Source: Mobiluncus porci (lineage in GTDB: Bacteria > Actinomycetota > Actinomycetes > Actinomycetales > Actinomycetaceae). From it: a stretch of DNA of 64,000 nt. The DNA is taken from contig NZ_VUMY01000007.1 in the NCBI RefSeq assembly GCF_009695935.1, positions 1 to 64,000 of the forward strand. Reading direction: 5' to 3'. Each line of letters starts with the position of its first letter. Position 1 is the first letter of the stretch. Positions 1 to 8,311 of this stretch are shown here, piece after piece. The notes under the pieces are model-generated. The model did not search any database and was not told the origin of the DNA. It worked only from the letters and a program-made list of their open reading frames with translations. The translations under genes and the position numbers were made by a program.

Positions 1-96
1 CAGCACATCACCAGGCGAAGCCTCCCCGGATGGGGCGACGGAATCATCTGGAACGAACTCCACCACACCACCCCCTACAACAACACCTGGGACTAA
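1..96 (+). CDS. 3' end of an unidentified gene, possibly a transposase
   Basis: Open from the first base of the window to a TAA at 94-96, giving a 31-residue tail that ends in TPYNNTWD. The rest of the gene lies outside the window. The tail (GWGDGIIWNELHHTTPY) resembles what I remember of the end of some actinobacterial IS transposases, but I cannot confirm a family. It faces a truncated mobilisation gene on the other strand, so an insertion sequence ending between about 97 and 130 would explain both. The reading is tentative. Confidence 0.35.
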   Translation, partial: QHITRRSLPGWGDGIIWNELHHTTPYNNTWD

Positions 97-120
97 CCGG
101 CCAGACACACAATTTGTCCT

Positions 121-345
121 TTAACCCAGAACGGCGGCAAGCTGGTCACGCAGGGCTTTGTAGACCTTGGGATTACCCTGTACCACTACGTCCCGGCACA
201 GGAGGCGTCTTGTGATGTAGTCCTGCTTTGTCAGGCCGGAGAGCCGCACAGCGGCCTCGATCTGTTCATCTTCCTCCGGGGACACCCGGAAGGCCACGGT
301 CTTGTTCCTCCAGCGATTTTTGTTGTCTCGGTTTTTCAGTGACAT
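121..345 (-). pseudogene. MobC-like ribbon-helix-helix mobilisation protein, truncated
   Basis: The 74 residues start with a basic stretch, followed by KTVAFRVSPEEDEQIEAAV and then LSGLTKQDYITRRLL. This is the N-terminal ribbon-helix-helix region of relaxosome accessory proteins found on Firmicutes mobilisable elements. From memory such proteins are well over 100 residues, whereas this frame stops right after RDQLAAVLG. The break at about 121-132 coincides with a change in sequence character to the left, so the C-terminus was probably lost at an insertion or deletion junction. It lies 2 bp downstream of the integrase gene on the same strand and is probably co-transcribed with it. The family is moderately sure; the truncation is inferred from length. 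Confidence 0.55.
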
Positions 346-347
346 GG

Positions 348-1424
348 TTACGTTCCCATCCTTTCAAAGTCCAGTTTGTCCGCCATCTCCGTCTGCCTTG
401 TAGGAAACAGATGGGCGTAGCGGTAGGTGATATCGATACTCTCATGCCCCACCCGGTCAGCGATTGCCAGGGCGGTGAAGCCCATATCAATCAGCAGGGA
501 AATGTGTGAATGTCGGAGGTCGTGAATTCTGATCCGCTTCACTCCCGCCGCTTTCGCACCTCTGTCCATTTCATGGTGGAGATAGTGCTTGCTGACAGGG
601 AAAATCCGTTCATTTGCCCCGGTGCTGTAAAACATCTTTAAGTAGTCCTCCATCTCTCCACAGAGGAATTTGGGCATCTTAATGACACGGTTGCTCTTTT
701 TCGTCTTAGGAGTGGTAATCACGTCCTTGCCCTTGAGCCGCTGATAGGATTTGCTGATGGACACTGTACCCGCCTCAAAGTCGAAGTCTGTTGGGGTGAG
801 GGCCAGCAGTTCCCCCTCCCGGATACCGCACCAGTAGAGCATTTCAAAGGCATAGTAGGAGAGGGGCTTGTCCATCATGGCGTCGGCAAATTTCAGATAC
901 TCTTCCTTCGTCCAGAACAGCATTTCACGCCGTTCCTCCACCCCCATGTTCCCGGCCTTGGCCGCAGGATTGACCTGGAGGCCGTAGTAGCGGACAGCAT
1001 GGTTAAAGAGGGCACTTAACTGATTGTGGACGGTTTTGAGATAGGTAGGGGAATAGGGTTTTCCCTTGGCGTCCGTTAACCCTCGGATCGCGTTCTGCCA
1101 GTCCATCACGTCCTTGGCGGTGATTTCCGACAATTTCCGTTTTCCAAAATACGGCAGGATTTTCTTCTGGATGATGCTTTCTTTTGTCAGCCAGGTGTTC
1201 AGTTTCAGCTTGGGCTTCATATCCTTCTCATAGAGCTGGGCGAAGCTCTCAAAGGTCATGTTCACATCGGCCTGCTTTTGCATCAGAAACTCCCGTTCCC
1301 ACGCCTGGGCCTCTTTCTTGGTGGCAAAGCCACGCTTTAACTTCTGCTGGCGCTCTCCTTTCCAGTCCGTATAGCGGAATTGGACGTACCAAGTGCCGTT
1401 GGCCTTGTTCTTAAACGCCGCCAT
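348..1424 (-). CDS. int: Tyrosine recombinase (integrase) of an integrative element
   Basis: A 358-residue site-specific recombinase that would catalyse integration and excision of the element. Residues 1-60 look like an AP2-like/arm-type DNA-binding domain (GTWYVQFRYTDWKGERQQK), residues 60-155 are the SAM-like core-binding domain, and residues 170-350 the catalytic domain. The catalytic set is visible: Arg in CGIREGELLAL, a Lys region around KTKKSNRVI, HDLRH, and the His of VGHESIDITYRYAHL with the nucleophilic Tyr a few residues on. It starts 3 bp after the excisionase-like gene and shares its promoter. The sequence resembles integrases of clostridial elements, not actinobacterial phages, which suggests transfer from Firmicutes. 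It appears complete. Confidence 0.93.
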   Translation of the reverse strand: MAAFKNKANGTWYVQFRYTDWKGERQQKLKRGFATKKEAQAWEREFLMQKQADVNMTFESFAQLYEKDMKPKLKLNTWLTKESIIQKKILPYFGKRKLSEITAKDVMDWQNAIRGLTDAKGKPYSPTYLKTVHNQLSALFNHAVRYYGLQVNPAAKAGNMGVEERREMLFWTKEEYLKFADAMMDKPLSYYAFEMLYWCGIREGELLALTPTDFDFEAGTVSISKSYQRLKGKDVITTPKTKKSNRVIKMPKFLCGEMEDYLKMFYSTGANERIFPVSKHYLHHEMDRGAKAAGVKRIRIHDLRHSHISLLIDMGFTALAIADRVGHESIDITYRYAHLFPTRQTEMADKLDFERMGT

Positions 1425-1427
1425 AGG

Positions 1428-1628
1428 TTAATCACTCCTTTCGCTCTGGCTTCTTGTGCCATAAAATTTTTCGTGGAAGAATTTGCGGTCGATGCGGCCT
1501 GAAATGGCAATACAGCCCGTCTTTTTCAACTCCGCATTCATAGAACGAATCAGCTTATAGGCATAGGGGACAGAAACCCCTAATTCCTCCGCTACCTCGT
1601 CCACCCGCATGAACATGGTGCTTGCCAT
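1428..1628 (-). CDS. xis: Excisionase-like small HTH protein
   Basis: A 66-residue protein with a MerR/excisionase-style helix-turn-helix (VDEVAEELGVSVPYAYKLI). It is probably the directionality factor for the adjacent integrase, or a related small DNA-binding protein of integrative elements. I chose the ATG at 1628 because a strong AAAGGAGGTGAG ribosome site lies 8-10 bases upstream; the ATG seven codons earlier would overlap that site. It is first in a minus-strand unit with int and the mobilisation gene, driven by the consensus promoter at 1681-1709. The function is inferred from position and fold. Confidence 0.75.
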   Translation of the reverse strand: MASTMFMRVDEVAEELGVSVPYAYKLIRSMNAELKKTGCIAISGRIDRKFFHEKFYGTRSQSERSD

Positions 1629-1660
1629 TGTGCGCTCACCTCCTTTCATGGCCCCAGAAC

Positions 1661-1778
1661 TAAGCCTTTATGCTTAACCTATTATAACTAAGCAAATTTG
1701 CTTTGTCAAGTGGCTTGCGGAATAATTTTTAACTTTTTTGTTTAAGATACTCTTGACTGTTACTAAGCGAATATGTTA
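1661..1778. promoter_or_regulatory. Three operator-like sites, TAAGC-N6-GCTTA type
   Basis: Copies occur at 1661-1676 (TAAGCCTTTATGCTTA), 1689-1704 (TAAGCAAATTTGCTTT) and 1763-1778 (TAAGCGAATATGTTAT, weaker right half). The first overlaps the expected start of xis transcription, the second fills the xis promoter spacer, and the third overlaps the -10 of the divergent xre promoter. The likely ligand is the Xre protein encoded next door, which would repress excision and itself. The sites are seen; the ligand is inferred. Confidence 0.65.
1681..1709 (-). promoter_or_regulatory. Consensus promoter of xis-int with operator in the spacer
   Basis: Read on the minus strand, a perfect TTGACA (1704-1709) and a perfect TATAAT (1681-1686) are separated by exactly 17 bases. 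The perfect 14-base palindrome AAGCAAATTTGCTT (1690-1703) fills the spacer. Repressor binding there would shut the promoter off. Confidence 0.8.
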
Positions 1779-1782
1779 TACT
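1753..1782 (+). promoter_or_regulatory. Promoter of the xre gene, extended -10
   Basis: TTGACT (1753-1758), an 18-base spacer, and TATACT (1777-1782) preceded by TGT, which makes an extended -10. An operator-like site overlaps the -10, suggesting autoregulation by the encoded repressor. Confidence 0.7.
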
Positions 1783-1819
1783 ACTTTCGACAGAAACCAC
1801 CAGATAGGAGTTGGCATTT

Positions 1820-2353
1820 ATGGCAATAGGAGAGCGCATCCATTTTTTCCGCACCCTCCGGGGTATGACACAGAAGTATCTTGGTATGGCGGTGGGCTTT
1901 CCAGAGCGTTCCGCCGATGTTCGTCTGGCACAGTACGAAACAGGCACCCGGACGCCGAAGGCCGACTTGACCGCTGCCCTGGCGCATACATTAGATGTAT
2001 CGCCCCAGGCGTTGAGCGTCCCGGACATAGACAACTACATAGGTTTGGCCCATACGCTGTTCGCCTTGGAGGATGTTTACAGTCTGAAAGTGGTAGAGGC
2101 GGATGGACGTGCCTGCCTGCAAGCAGATATTTTTCAGGGAGGCCGTCAAGCCAGTGAGCTGAACAAAATCTTGATTGCGTGGCGGGAACAGGCGGCGAAG
2201 TTGGAGGCCGGGGAGATCACCAAGGAGGACTATGACCGCTGGCGCTACAACTACCCGAAGTACGACACCACCCAGCGGTGGGCCAAAGTCCCCTCGAAGG
2301 AATTAAGCGATGCTCTGATAAAAGGATTGAAGAAACAGAGAAAAGACAAATAA
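1820..2353 (+). CDS. Xre-family repressor of the integrative element
   Basis: About 177 residues. The N-terminal Xre-type helix-turn-helix covers residues 2-65 (IGERIHFFRTLRGMTQKYLG ... RLAQYETGTRTP). The C-terminal part (about 90-177) is charged and of unknown role. The ATG at 1820 is chosen because the GGAG at 1807-1810 is correctly spaced for it, while the TTG at 1811 touches that site. The gene is transcribed divergently from xis-int across the control region holding three similar palindromes, so it is the best candidate for the element's lysogeny-type repressor. It ends in a strong terminator. It resembles regulators of clostridial conjugative and mobilisable elements. Confidence 0.8.
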   Translation: MAIGERIHFFRTLRGMTQKYLGMAVGFPERSADVRLAQYETGTRTPKADLTAALAHTLDVSPQALSVPDIDNYIGLAHTLFALEDVYSLKVVEADGRACLQADIFQGGRQASELNKILIAWREQAAKLEAGEITKEDYDRWRYNYPKYDTTQRWAKVPSKELSDALIKGLKKQRKDK

Positions 2354-2355
2354 CA

Positions 2356-2397
2356 AAAAAGGTCTTGCCGACTGGTGAAAGTCAGCAAGACCTTTTT
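2356..2397 (+). terminator. Rho-independent terminator after xre
   Basis: A 13-base perfect stem (AAAAAGGTCTTGC with GCAAGACCTTTTT) plus an inner GACT/AGTC pairing, ending in a T run. It lies 2 bp after the xre stop codon. Confidence 0.85.
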
Positions 2398-2471
2398 CTT
2401 AGGATATGGAGGATTTACCCGCAAGCCACCCGTTATACGGGAGTGAACAAAGTAAATCCGGTTTTGGTATC

Positions 2472-2570
2472 TGCTATCAATTTGCTATCAAATGCCCCGT
2501 TTCCGCTTTAAGACCCCAGTGTTTTCAAGGCTTTGCGGGTTTTGTCAGTTATTCCCACTCAATCGTCCCC
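2472..2570. other. Probable attachment-site region at the guaA 3' end
   Basis: The mobile segment meets the chromosome here. TGCTATCAA occurs twice (2472-2480 and 2483-2491), 11 bp apart and therefore on the same helix face, as expected of integrase arm-type sites. About 60 bp further on is the conserved end of guaA (2549-2570, encoding the C-terminal GTIEWE), a known insertion target of genomic islands. No second copy of the guaA end lies to the left inside the window, so the other junction must be outside it or lost. Confidence 0.5.
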
Positions 2571-4135
2571 GGTGGCTTGGAGGTGCAATCCAAAACTACG
2601 CGGTTAATTTCGGGAACCTGGTTGGTGATTTCGTTCGAAATCCGAGCGACCAAATCCCAATCGAGACGCGACCAGTCGGCAGTCATGGCGTCCTCCGAGC
2701 TCACCGGCCGTAAGACGATCGGGTTGCCGTAGGTGCGACCGTCGCCCTGCACCCCGACCGACCGCACGTCGGCCAACAAAACCACCGGACATTGCCAAAT
2801 CTCGTCATCCAGACCCGCGGCTGTGAGCTCGCGGCGCACAATGAAATCCGCTGCTCGCAAAATCTCCAGCCGCTCCTCCGTCACTTCACCAATAATGCGA
2901 ATCCCGAGGCCCGGGCCGGGGAAAGGCTGGCGTTTTACAATCACTTCGGGAACCCCGAGTTCGCGCCCCAAAGCGCGCACCTCATCCTTGAAGAGTTGCC
3001 GCAAGGGTTCGATGAGTTCAAACTTCAAGTCTTCTGGTAGACCCCCAACGTTGTGGTGGGACTTGATGTTGGCCGTTCCTGTTCCCCCACCGGATTCCAC
3101 CACGTCGGGATAGAGCGTCCCCTGAACGAGGAACTTCACTTCCTTACCGGCGGCTCCCGCTTCCGCGACCACTTCGCGCTGGGCGGCCTCGAAAGAACGA
3201 ATAAACTCGCGGCCAATAATCTTGCGCTTCTGTTCTGGATCGCTCACACCCCTAAGAGCCCCCAGGAACCGCGCGGATTCATCTACATACTTCACGCGAA
3301 TCCCCATGCCAGCGGCGTAATCCTTCTCAACCTGTTCCCGCTCGCCGGCGCGCAACAGTCCGTGGTCAACAAAAATGCAAGTCAACTGGTCACCAACCGC
3401 GCGATGCACCAGCGCCGCCGCTACTGAGGAATCCACCCCACCCGACAGGCCACAAATAACCTGCGCATCTCCAACCTTCTCGCGGATAGCCGCGATCTGG
3501 GTGTCGATGATCGATTGCGGTGTCCACACCGGCTCGAGTCCCGCACCTTCATAGAGGAAACGCTCCAGAATCTTTTGACCGTAAGCCGTGTGGTGAACCT
3601 CGGGATGGAATTGCACCCCATACAGGTGTCGCCCAGGGTTTTCAAAGGCAGCGACCTTTGTCGCTTCGGTGCTGGCGGTAACTTTAAAACCGCTGGGAGC
3701 CTCGGTGACTGCATCCCCGTGGCTCATCCAAACCACCTGTTCCGAAGGGGTTTCATCCAAGAGTGTCTCCGGAGACAACACGCTCAAAGTCGTATGTCCG
3801 TATTCGGAAGTTCCGGTGGCGGTTACGACCCCGCCAAGGGCTTGGGCCATGACCTGGAAGCCGTAACAAATCCCAAAGACCGGCACGTTTGCATCAAAAA
3901 CCGCCGAGTCGAAGGCCGGAGCATCCTCGGCGTAAACCGAAGACGGCCCACCTGAAAGAATGATGGCAGCGGGATTTTTCGCCAATATCTTCGCTGTCGG
4001 CATCGTGTGAGGGACGATTTCCGAGTAAATCTGCGCTTCGCGCACCCTGCGGGCAATCAATTGGGCGTACTGAGCCCCAAAATCGACAACCAGAACCGGA
4101 CCTGCGGGTTTACCGTTTTGCACATTTTCTTCCAT
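2549..4135 (-). CDS. guaA: GMP synthase (glutamine-hydrolysing)
   Basis: A 528-residue enzyme that makes GMP from XMP, ATP and glutamine, the last step of guanine nucleotide synthesis, in the cytoplasm. The class I glutamine amidotransferase domain is at about residues 12-205, with the nucleophile in FGICYGFQ and the His-Glu pair in [10 protein letters not shown]. The ATP pyrophosphatase domain follows (P-loop [13 protein letters not shown]), and then the dimerisation domain ending in the family's signature GTIEWE. It is full length. A mobile element is joined immediately after its stop codon but leaves the reading frame intact. It is divergent from the GntR regulator. Confidence 0.97.
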   Translation of the reverse strand: MEENVQNGKPAGPVLVVDFGAQYAQLIARRVREAQIYSEIVPHTMPTAKILAKNPAAIILSGGPSSVYAEDAPAFDSAVFDANVPVFGICYGFQVMAQALGGVVTATGTSEYGHTTLSVLSPETLLDETPSEQVVWMSHGDAVTEAPSGFKVTASTEATKVAAFENPGRHLYGVQFHPEVHHTAYGQKILERFLYEGAGLEPVWTPQSIIDTQIAAIREKVGDAQVICGLSGGVDSSVAAALVHRAVGDQLTCIFVDHGLLRAGEREQVEKDYAAGMGIRVKYVDESARFLGALRGVSDPEQKRKIIGREFIRSFEAAQREVVAEAGAAGKEVKFLVQGTLYPDVVESGGGTGTANIKSHHNVGGLPEDLKFELIEPLRQLFKDEVRALGRELGVPEVIVKRQPFPGPGLGIRIIGEVTEERLEILRAADFIVRRELTAAGLDDEIWQCPVVLLADVRSVGVQGDGRTYGNPIVLRPVSSEDAMTADWSRLDWDLVARISNEITNQVPEINRVVLDCTSKPPGTIEWE

Positions 4136-4311
4136 GCCTTAATCCTATGGCAAAACTGCGACCAAAAATTCCACTTACCATTCAGTCAGTTTCCAGAGAG
4201 ATTTCGTTGATATTCCAGCACATTTGCCCTAATGTCCTAGCAATATTTGTCGATACATATGGACGTAAGGGTTAAAGGAATTGACCCGACTGGTAAACGG
4301 AGGTAACCACC

Positions 4312-5064
4312 ATGTCACAGGCACCAACTTACTTCGAAGCTGATGTGAGGCTCGACCGGAATTCGCCCGTCCCGCTGTATCACCAGATTGCACAACCAAT
4401 TGAGGACATGATCCTCTCCGGCCAGCTCACGCCCGGAACCCGCCTGGAGGATGAACTCTCGATGGCTCGCCGCCTGAACGTGTCTCGTCCGACCGCTCGC
4501 CGCGCGTTGCAACAGTTGGGAGATCATGGTCTTTTGGTGCGCCGTCGAGGTGTTGGTACCCAAGTTGCCCCCACTCGGGTTCACCGTCCCAACCAGCTTC
4601 AGACCGTCTTTGACCAGATGAAGTCGGAAGGTCGCAAGCCCACAACTGAAGTGTTGTCATACGGCTCTTCCCCCGCTTCGGCGGAGGTTGCCGCCAAACT
4701 TGAGATTGCCCCCGGAACGAATATCACCACGATCCGGCGTCTGCGTCTGTGCGATCATCAACCTGTTGGCCTCATGTTTGACGTCGTGCGTTCGAGTATC
4801 GCTCCGGCTGCTATCGCCTTGGAACGAGATTCTTTCGAATCCGCCTTGGCTGAACGCGGGGTTATCGTTTCTATGGCCCGCCAAACTGTATCCGCTCGGA
4901 AAGCCACCAATCCGGAAGCCCAGCTGCTTCGGATTCCCACCGGTTCAATCGTTTTGAATCTTCAAAATATCTCCTACGATGAATCCGGTAAAGTCACCAC
5001 TTACGGTGAATACCTCTTCCGCGCTGACCGATTCGCGCTGAAAGGAACTCTTTTTGCTCATTAA
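4312..5064 (+). CDS. GntR-family regulator, HutC/UTRA type
   Basis: A 250-residue repressor-type protein. The N-terminal winged helix spans about residues 20-80 (ILSGQLTPGTRLEDELSMAR ... VSRPTARRALQQLGDHGLLV), and a UTRA effector-binding domain follows at about 95-245. The start is preceded by GGAGGT at a good distance. It stands alone, divergent from guaA and 273 bp upstream of pta in the same direction, with a hairpin in between. A role in sugar or amino-sugar control is usual for the subfamily. Control of pta-ackA is possible but not shown by the sequence. Confidence 0.88.
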   Translation: MSQAPTYFEADVRLDRNSPVPLYHQIAQPIEDMILSGQLTPGTRLEDELSMARRLNVSRPTARRALQQLGDHGLLVRRRGVGTQVAPTRVHRPNQLQTVFDQMKSEGRKPTTEVLSYGSSPASAEVAAKLEIAPGTNITTIRRLRLCDHQPVGLMFDVVRSSIAPAAIALERDSFESALAERGVIVSMARQTVSARKATNPEAQLLRIPTGSIVLNLQNISYDESGKVTTYGEYLFRADRFALKGTLFAH

Positions 5065-5153
5065 TTCTCCTTCTCATTCCACACCGCTCCAAGCGGCACA
5101 ACTCAATCACAATTGCATCCCCTCAAGGACGACGTTGTCCTTGCTTACTCGAT

Positions 5154-5186
5154 AAAGCGCTTATAACCCTCCGTTGTAGGCGCTTT
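5154..5186 (+). terminator. Hairpin after the GntR gene
   Basis: AAAGCGC (5154-5160) pairs with GCGCTTT (5180-5186) across a 19-base loop, 90 bp after the stop codon and upstream of pta. It is weak as a terminator and has no long T tract. A second small hairpin (AAGGAC/GTCCTT) lies just before it. Confidence 0.4.
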
Positions 5187-5337
5187 ACCGATTTCAACAC
5201 ACAGTTGGCCTAGCGACCCCATTCGCACCTAGGCCTTAAGTCCCAACTTTACCAACGAGACACCTTGCGTTAGGATAACCTTTAATCACAGTTATCTATC
5301 CCCCATCCCCGAAAATGCAGTAAAGGAGCTGTAAAAA

Positions 5338-6327
5338 ATGAGCGATTTCAAGGATACTTTTGTTGCTGACCTCACCAAGAAGGCAGCCTCAGCCCCTAAG
5401 CGTATCGTGCTACCCGAATCGGAAGACGAACGCATCTTGAAAGCGGGCGCCCAAGTTCTGAAAGACGGCTCCGCGGAGCTCATTTTCATTGGTGAATCAT
5501 CCGAAATCGAGACTAAAGCCCAAGAGCTCGATCTTGATCTCTCGAAAGCCACCGTTGTTTCCCTTAATGACGAGGAGCGTCTCGGTCGCTATATCCCGAA
5601 GCTCGTGGAACTGCGCGGGCACAAGGGCATGACCGAAGAAAAAGCCCGCGAGACCTTGAAAGACATCTCTTTCTTCGGGACTATGATGATTGTTTGCGGG
5701 GACGCGGACGGAATGGTTTCCGGCGCCGCCCACACGACCGCCCACACGATTCGCCCCGCCCTCCAGGTCATTAAGACGATGCCGGGAGTGAAACTCGTTT
5801 CCGGAGCCTTCCTAATGGTCTTCAACGACCACTTCGATGTCTATTCTGACTGCGCCGTTACGATTGCCCCCGACGCGGAGCAGCTCGCCGATATTGCGGT
5901 GGTTTCAGCAAAGACCGCCGCGCAATTCGGACTCGACCCGAAAGTCGCGATGCTGTCATACTCGACTATCGATTCTGGAACCGGTCCGATGGTCGACCTC
6001 GTTAAAGAGGCGACCTCGCTGGCGAAGGCTGCCGCGCCTGATGTCGCGATTGACGGCCCACTCCAGTTTGATGCGGCTGTAGTGGAATCGGTCGCCGCCA
6101 AGAAAGCCCCCGAGTCCTCGGTTGCCGGAGCGGCCAATGTATTTATCTTCCCCGACCTGAATGCCGGAAACATCACCTACAAGGCCGTCCAGCGCACTTC
6201 CGGAGCACTCGCCATCGGCCCGGTTCTCCAGGGCCTGAACGCCCCCGTCAATGATCTCTCTCGCGGAGCCACCATTGATGACATCATCAACACCATCGTC
6301 ATTACCGCCATCCAGGCTCAAAGCTAG
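5338..6327 (+). CDS. pta: Phosphate acetyltransferase, short form
   Basis: A 329-residue enzyme converting acetyl-CoA and phosphate to acetyl phosphate. The whole protein is the catalytic PTA/PTB domain (early motif LPESEDERILKAG; substrate region SGAAHTTAHTIRPALQV; then DCAVTIAPDAEQLADIAV). It lacks the N-terminal AAA-like and DRTGG domains of the roughly 700-residue Pta common in Actinobacteria, so it is the compact form usual in Firmicutes. It sits 53 bp upstream of ackA, forming the acetate/ATP pathway. A GGAGCTG ribosome site precedes the ATG. Confidence 0.95.
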   Translation: MSDFKDTFVADLTKKAASAPKRIVLPESEDERILKAGAQVLKDGSAELIFIGESSEIETKAQELDLDLSKATVVSLNDEERLGRYIPKLVELRGHKGMTEEKARETLKDISFFGTMMIVCGDADGMVSGAAHTTAHTIRPALQVIKTMPGVKLVSGAFLMVFNDHFDVYSDCAVTIAPDAEQLADIAVVSAKTAAQFGLDPKVAMLSYSTIDSGTGPMVDLVKEATSLAKAAAPDVAIDGPLQFDAAVVESVAAKKAPESSVAGAANVFIFPDLNAGNITYKAVQRTSGALAIGPVLQGLNAPVNDLSRGATIDDIINTIVITAIQAQS

Positions 6328-6380
6328 CGAGTGCTTGCAGGCGAGCAAAGAATAAAACGACCAATTGAAAAGGAAAGACT

Positions 6381-7568
6381 ATGAACCAACAAACCATTTT
6401 CGTCATCAATTCCGGCTCATCTTCCCTGAAGTACCAGCTCATTGAGCCGGTTTCAGGCGATGTCCTTGCCAAGGGCTTGGCCGAGCGAATCGGCACCGAC
6501 CGCGGGGAAGTTACCCACATTGTTCACGGAGAAAAGCACACCGACACCTTGCCGTTACCGACCCATAAAGAGGCCTTGAACCACATTATTGACCTGTTTA
6601 AAGAAAACGGGCCGGATTTGGATCACGTTGGCCTCGCCGGTTTTGGCCACCGCATCGTTCAGGGCGGCTGGTACTTCAAGGGCGCAGCCATTGTCAACGA
6701 CGATGTCCACGCTAAGATTACCGAGCTCTGCGACCTTGCGCCCCTGCATAATCCGGCTCACCTCATTGGAATCGATACCGCCATGGAGCTGTGGCCAGAT
6801 CTCCCCCACATCGCCGTATTCGACACGGCATTTTTTGCTGACCTCCCCGAAAAGACCCGCACTTACGCACTCGACAAGGAAACCGCCCACAAGTACCGCA
6901 TCCGCCGCTACGGCGCCCACGGCACCTCCCACGAGTTCGTCTCCGGAACGGTGTGCGACTACCTCGGCAAAGACACGGTCAGGCAAATCACCCTCCACCT
7001 CGGCAACGGTGCCTCCGCTTGCGCCGAACTGGGGCGGAAAGCCATCGACACCTCCATGGGTCTGACCCCACTCGAGGGTCTCGTGATGGGGACCCGTACC
7101 GGCGACATCGATCCGGCAGTAGTATTCCACCTCTTGCGCAAAGGCATGAATGTCGAGGAAATCGACACGCTTTTCAACAAGAAATCGGGGATGCTTGGGC
7201 TCTGCGGGGACAACGATATGCGCGATGTGTGGCAGCGCCGCGATGATGGCGACTCTGATGCGCTCCTTGCCCTCCAGGTTTACCAGAATCGTCTCTTGAA
7301 ATACATCGGCGCCTACACGTTCGAACTCGGCGGCCTCGACGTCTTGACTTTCACCGCTGGCATCGGGGAGAACGATGCAAGGACGCGGTACCGCCTGTGC
7401 GAAAAACTCGAGTTCATCGGGGTCAAGATCGACAAGGAGCTCAACGAAAATCGCGACCCGTCGAAGTCGGTGTGGCGGATTTCCACCGAGGATTCCAAAG
7501 TTCTCGTCTTGGTTGTCCCCACGAACGAGGAACTGGCCATCGCCCGCCAAGCGATTCGGTTGATTTAA
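6381..7568 (+). CDS. ackA: Acetate kinase
   Basis: A 395-residue ASKHA-fold kinase that forms ATP and acetate from acetyl phosphate. The phosphate 1 motif is in the N-terminal IFVINSGSSSLKYQL. Other family motifs seen are HLGNGASACA, MGTRTGDIDPAVV and LTFTAGIGEND. The length is normal. It is co-directional with pta, and a hairpin at 7643-7675 follows. Together the two genes give substrate-level ATP in an anaerobic life style. Confidence 0.97.
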   Translation: MNQQTIFVINSGSSSLKYQLIEPVSGDVLAKGLAERIGTDRGEVTHIVHGEKHTDTLPLPTHKEALNHIIDLFKENGPDLDHVGLAGFGHRIVQGGWYFKGAAIVNDDVHAKITELCDLAPLHNPAHLIGIDTAMELWPDLPHIAVFDTAFFADLPEKTRTYALDKETAHKYRIRRYGAHGTSHEFVSGTVCDYLGKDTVRQITLHLGNGASACAELGRKAIDTSMGLTPLEGLVMGTRTGDIDPAVVFHLLRKGMNVEEIDTLFNKKSGMLGLCGDNDMRDVWQRRDDGDSDALLALQVYQNRLLKYIGAYTFELGGLDVLTFTAGIGENDARTRYRLCEKLEFIGVKIDKELNENRDPSKSVWRISTEDSKVLVLVVPTNEELAIARQAIRLI

Positions 7569-7642
7569 ACCTCAGCTGAGCCCTGACCCAGTCTTGATTA
7601 ATCGACTTCCCGTCTTGGGCGGCCGCTTTCGAGCGCTTTTTA

Positions 7643-7675
7643 AGGTCAGGGAAACCGCACAAATTTCCCTGACCT
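7643..7675 (+). terminator. Hairpin after ackA
   Basis: A 12-base perfect stem, AGGTCAGGGAAA with TTTCCCTGACCT, around a 9-base loop, 75 bp after the ackA stop. The tail is only weakly T-rich. Confidence 0.55.
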
Positions 7676-7792
7676 GCGCTTATTAAAATACGAGCCTATG
7701 AAGATTAGCCCCCTTGTGGCCACCCAGGACACTATTCGGTTTCCCCCACGATTTCCGCGAGGGAAACCCGTTTAAACCCCACCGCCCCCAAT

Positions 7793-7822
7793 TTGATTAA
7801 GTTTCTTAATTATCAATATACT
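7793..7822 (+). promoter_or_regulatory. Leaderless promoter with MarR-type operator
   Basis: TTGATT (7793-7798), an 18-base spacer, and TATACT (7817-7822); the ATG begins at 7830, which is where transcription should start. No Shine-Dalgarno sequence is present. The 15-base palindrome ATTAAGTTTCTTAAT (7796-7810) sits at the -35 and spacer, a natural site for autorepression by the MarR protein. Confidence 0.65.
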
Positions 7823-7829
7823 TAACTGC

Positions 7830-8309
7830 ATGACCGAAAAAACCAGCTCATCCCCCGACGAATCCAACCCCCGTCATTCCCAGCGTGATGAGCTTATTTA
7901 TAACCTCCACCGCCTGATTTTTGTCGCCAACAACCTTGTCGACCGCTATTCCTCCGCCATGGGAATGCGCGGGAAAGATGGGGAGGCCGTGCTGTTGGTT
8001 TGGCAGGGGGAGCTCGAAGGCCAGCCCTTGACCCCTTCAGAACTTGCTGACGCCTTACACCTCACTCGCGCAGCCGCAACTTACCAGGTGGATCGCCTCG
8101 TGAATCAAGGCCTCTTGCGCCGGAAAACTGATCCCAAAGATCGCCGTAAAAGTCTTTTATCCCTTGGTGAAAACGCAGCCCATGTCGGTCACGATTTTTC
8201 CAAGCCGCTCGCCGACAGTCTCGACACCGTCCTCGCCGGAAGAACCGATGACGAGATGAATAGTTTTACCGAATTGCTCGGCAAACTCGCCGATTCCCTC
8301 AACGCTTAA
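7830..8309 (+). CDS. MarR-family transcriptional regulator
   Basis: 159 residues with a winged helix at about residues 65-125 (LTPSELADALHLTRAAATYQ, then VDRLVNQGLLRRKTDPKDRR with the wing). Both flanking regions are helical and would form the dimer. It is separated from the downstream MFS exporter by 2 bp, the usual arrangement of a MarR repressor with the pump it controls. The start codon has no ribosome site but sits at the expected transcription start of the promoter at 7793-7822. The inducing ligand is unknown. Confidence 0.9.
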   Translation: MTEKTSSSPDESNPRHSQRDELIYNLHRLIFVANNLVDRYSSAMGMRGKDGEAVLLVWQGELEGQPLTPSELADALHLTRAAATYQVDRLVNQGLLRRKTDPKDRRKSLLSLGENAAHVGHDFSKPLADSLDTVLAGRTDDEMNSFTELLGKLADSLNA

Positions 8310-8311
8310 GA

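Noticed and set aside
6555-7550. Long open frame on the strand opposite ackA (331 codons)
   Set aside because: It is a mirror of a highly conserved gene with GC-rich third positions; it has no ribosome site and no recognisable domain.
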